From assembly GCF_028682395.1 (NCBI RefSeq), contig NZ_JANHLC010000012.1, forward strand, positions 62,001 to 126,000: a DNA stretch of 64,000 nucleotides, in the 5' to 3' direction. The position numbers were made by a program, and so were the translations under genes. The notes beneath the pieces are model-generated. The model saw only the letters and a program-made list of their open reading frames with translations, was not told the DNA's origin and ran no database searches. The DNA is from Pseudomonas putida. GTDB taxonomy: Bacteria > Pseudomonadota > Gammaproteobacteria > Pseudomonadales > Pseudomonadaceae. Position 1 is the stretch's first letter. Every line of letters begins with the position of its first letter. Below are positions 63,140-64,000 of this stretch, one piece after another.

Positions 63140-64000
63140 ATGAAAGCGTTCTTCAAAGATTTCTCCCTGTCAGCCGTGGTCGCGGGCTTTATCGCGACGG
63201 TGATTTCCTATGCCGGGCCACTGGTGATTATCTTCCAGGCGGCCAAGGCTGGCGGGCTACCGGCCGACGTCGTGTCGTCCTGGATCTGGGCCATCTCCAT
63301 TGGCAGCGCCGTACTGGGTATTGTGCTCAGCCTGCGCTTCAAGGTTCCTATCGTGATTGCCTGGTCGGCACCGGGCTCGGCCCTGCTGGTCGCCATGCTG
63401 CCGGACATCAGCCTCAATGAAGCGGTGGGCGCCTATATCCTGGCCAATCTGCTGATTCTCCTGGTCGGGGTGTGCGGAGTCTTCGACCGGATTATCGGCA
63501 AGCTGCCCGCGGCGATTTCGGCGGCGATGCTTGCCGGGATCCTGTTCAACTTTGGCACCCAGCTGTTTGTCTCGGTCAAGGACCAACCCACGTTGGTCCT
63601 GGCGATGTTCGTCACCTACCTGGTGTTCAAACGCTGCCTGGCGCGCTATGCGGTGATGGCGGTGCTGTTTGTGGGCGTCGGGATCTCCCTGGCCAACGGC
63701 GAGTTGAATACCGGCGCGCTGGTGATTGGCATGGCCACGCCGGTGTGGATCAGCCCGGAGTTCAGCTGGCATGGCGCCCTGAACATTGCCTTGCCGCTGG
63801 TGATGGTCGCGTTGACCGGGCAATTTGTGCCGGGCATCGCCGTATTGCGCAACGCCGGCTACAACACGCCAGCCAGTCCGATTATTTCCGCCAGTGCCCT
63901 GGGCAGCGTGTTGCTGGCGCCCTTTGCCTGTCATGGCTTGAACCTGGCCGCGATCACGGCGGCGATCTGTACCGGGCGCGAAGCCCATGAGGACGGGCGC
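63140..64000 (+). CDS. benE: BenE, benzoate:H+ symporter (partial)
   Basis: The frame from the ATG at 63140 runs open to the window edge, giving 287 codons of an expected length near 390-400, so the C-terminus is missing. The product is a multi-helix membrane protein of the BenE family. It starts MKAFFKDFSLSAVVAGFIATVISYAGP and has the conserved LPAAISAAMLAGILFNFG and NTPASPIISASALGSVLLAPFACHG. It is the last visible gene of the ben transport module. Confidence 0.93.
   Translation, partial: MKAFFKDFSLSAVVAGFIATVISYAGPLVIIFQAAKAGGLPADVVSSWIWAISIGSAVLGIVLSLRFKVPIVIAWSAPGSALLVAMLPDISLNEAVGAYILANLLILLVGVCGVFDRIIGKLPAAISAAMLAGILFNFGTQLFVSVKDQPTLVLAMFVTYLVFKRCLARYAVMAVLFVGVGISLANGELNTGALVIGMATPVWISPEFSWHGALNIALPLVMVALTGQFVPGIAVLRNAGYNTPASPIISASALGSVLLAPFACHGLNLAAITAAICTGREAHEDGR

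Noticed and set aside
1-64000. CRISPR arrays, tRNA genes, insertion sequences, prophage
   Set aside because: I looked for regular direct repeats, cloverleaf-like sequences, transposase motifs and integrase genes and saw none.

Overview
The window looks like a chromosomal segment of a fluorescens-group Pseudomonas. GC and codon use are high and Pseudomonas-like. The gene families (arnBCADTE, a full type VI secretion locus, alkB with PraA/PraB-like proteins, catRBCA, benRABCDKE) and a copy of the typical Pseudomonas REP sequence (TCGCGAGC..GCTCGCTCCTAC) all fit. No tRNA, rRNA, CRISPR array, insertion sequence or phage gene is visible.

Layout. (1) 1-6913, minus strand: lipid A L-Ara4N operon arnB-C-A-D-T-E, tightly coupled by ATGA/TGATG overlaps; arnE is cut by the window edge. 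(2) 7396-27731: a complete T6SS. tssJ-K-L-M-A run leftwards from a divergent promoter region (14940-15121). tssB-C-hcp-tssE-F-G-clpV, an unrecognised gene, vgrG and a MORN-repeat gene run rightwards, and a DUF4280 PAAR-like gene converges on them. (3) 27821-50627: a hydrocarbon/lipid catabolism region. It holds a Baeyer-Villiger monooxygenase/SDR/PF10118 operon, a divergent alpha/beta hydrolase, alkB, two PraA/PraB-like secreted proteins and a FadL-type porin. These are followed by a five-gene beta-oxidation operon (fadE, FabG4-like reductase, MaoC hydratase, thiolase, fadD), a four-gene tripartite ABC exporter and a PsrA-like TetR regulator. (4) 50715-64000: a small MCP-like protein and the aromatic module benF, catR/catBCA, benR, benABCD, benK and benE; benE is cut by the right edge. 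It takes benzoate through catechol and muconate towards beta-ketoadipate.

Main discoveries. Region 3 carries a recurrent AT-rich palindrome, approximately TTYAAA-N6-TTTRAA. It was found by eye five times: between the BVMO and hydrolase genes, upstream of alkB, upstream of fadE, upstream of the ABC exporter, and upstream of the tetR gene itself. I infer an undescribed local regulon of that TetR protein. It would join terminal alkane oxidation (AlkB), a possible subterminal route (SDR, BVMO, esterase), an (R)-type beta-oxidation cassette resembling M. tuberculosis Rv0241c-Rv0244c, and an exporter. In region 4, two promoters (benA and benF) have the same architecture: two TGCA-N6-GGATA boxes 21 bp apart, an adjoining TTGC -35, a 15-bp spacer and a TAG-type -10. 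This places the OprD-type porin in the BenR regulon. The T6SS locus carries an unrecognised 364-residue protein between clpV and vgrG and a MORN/PAAR-like module next to vgrG, both candidates for effector, immunity or adaptor functions.

All calls are from reading the sequence and family knowledge; no database search was run.
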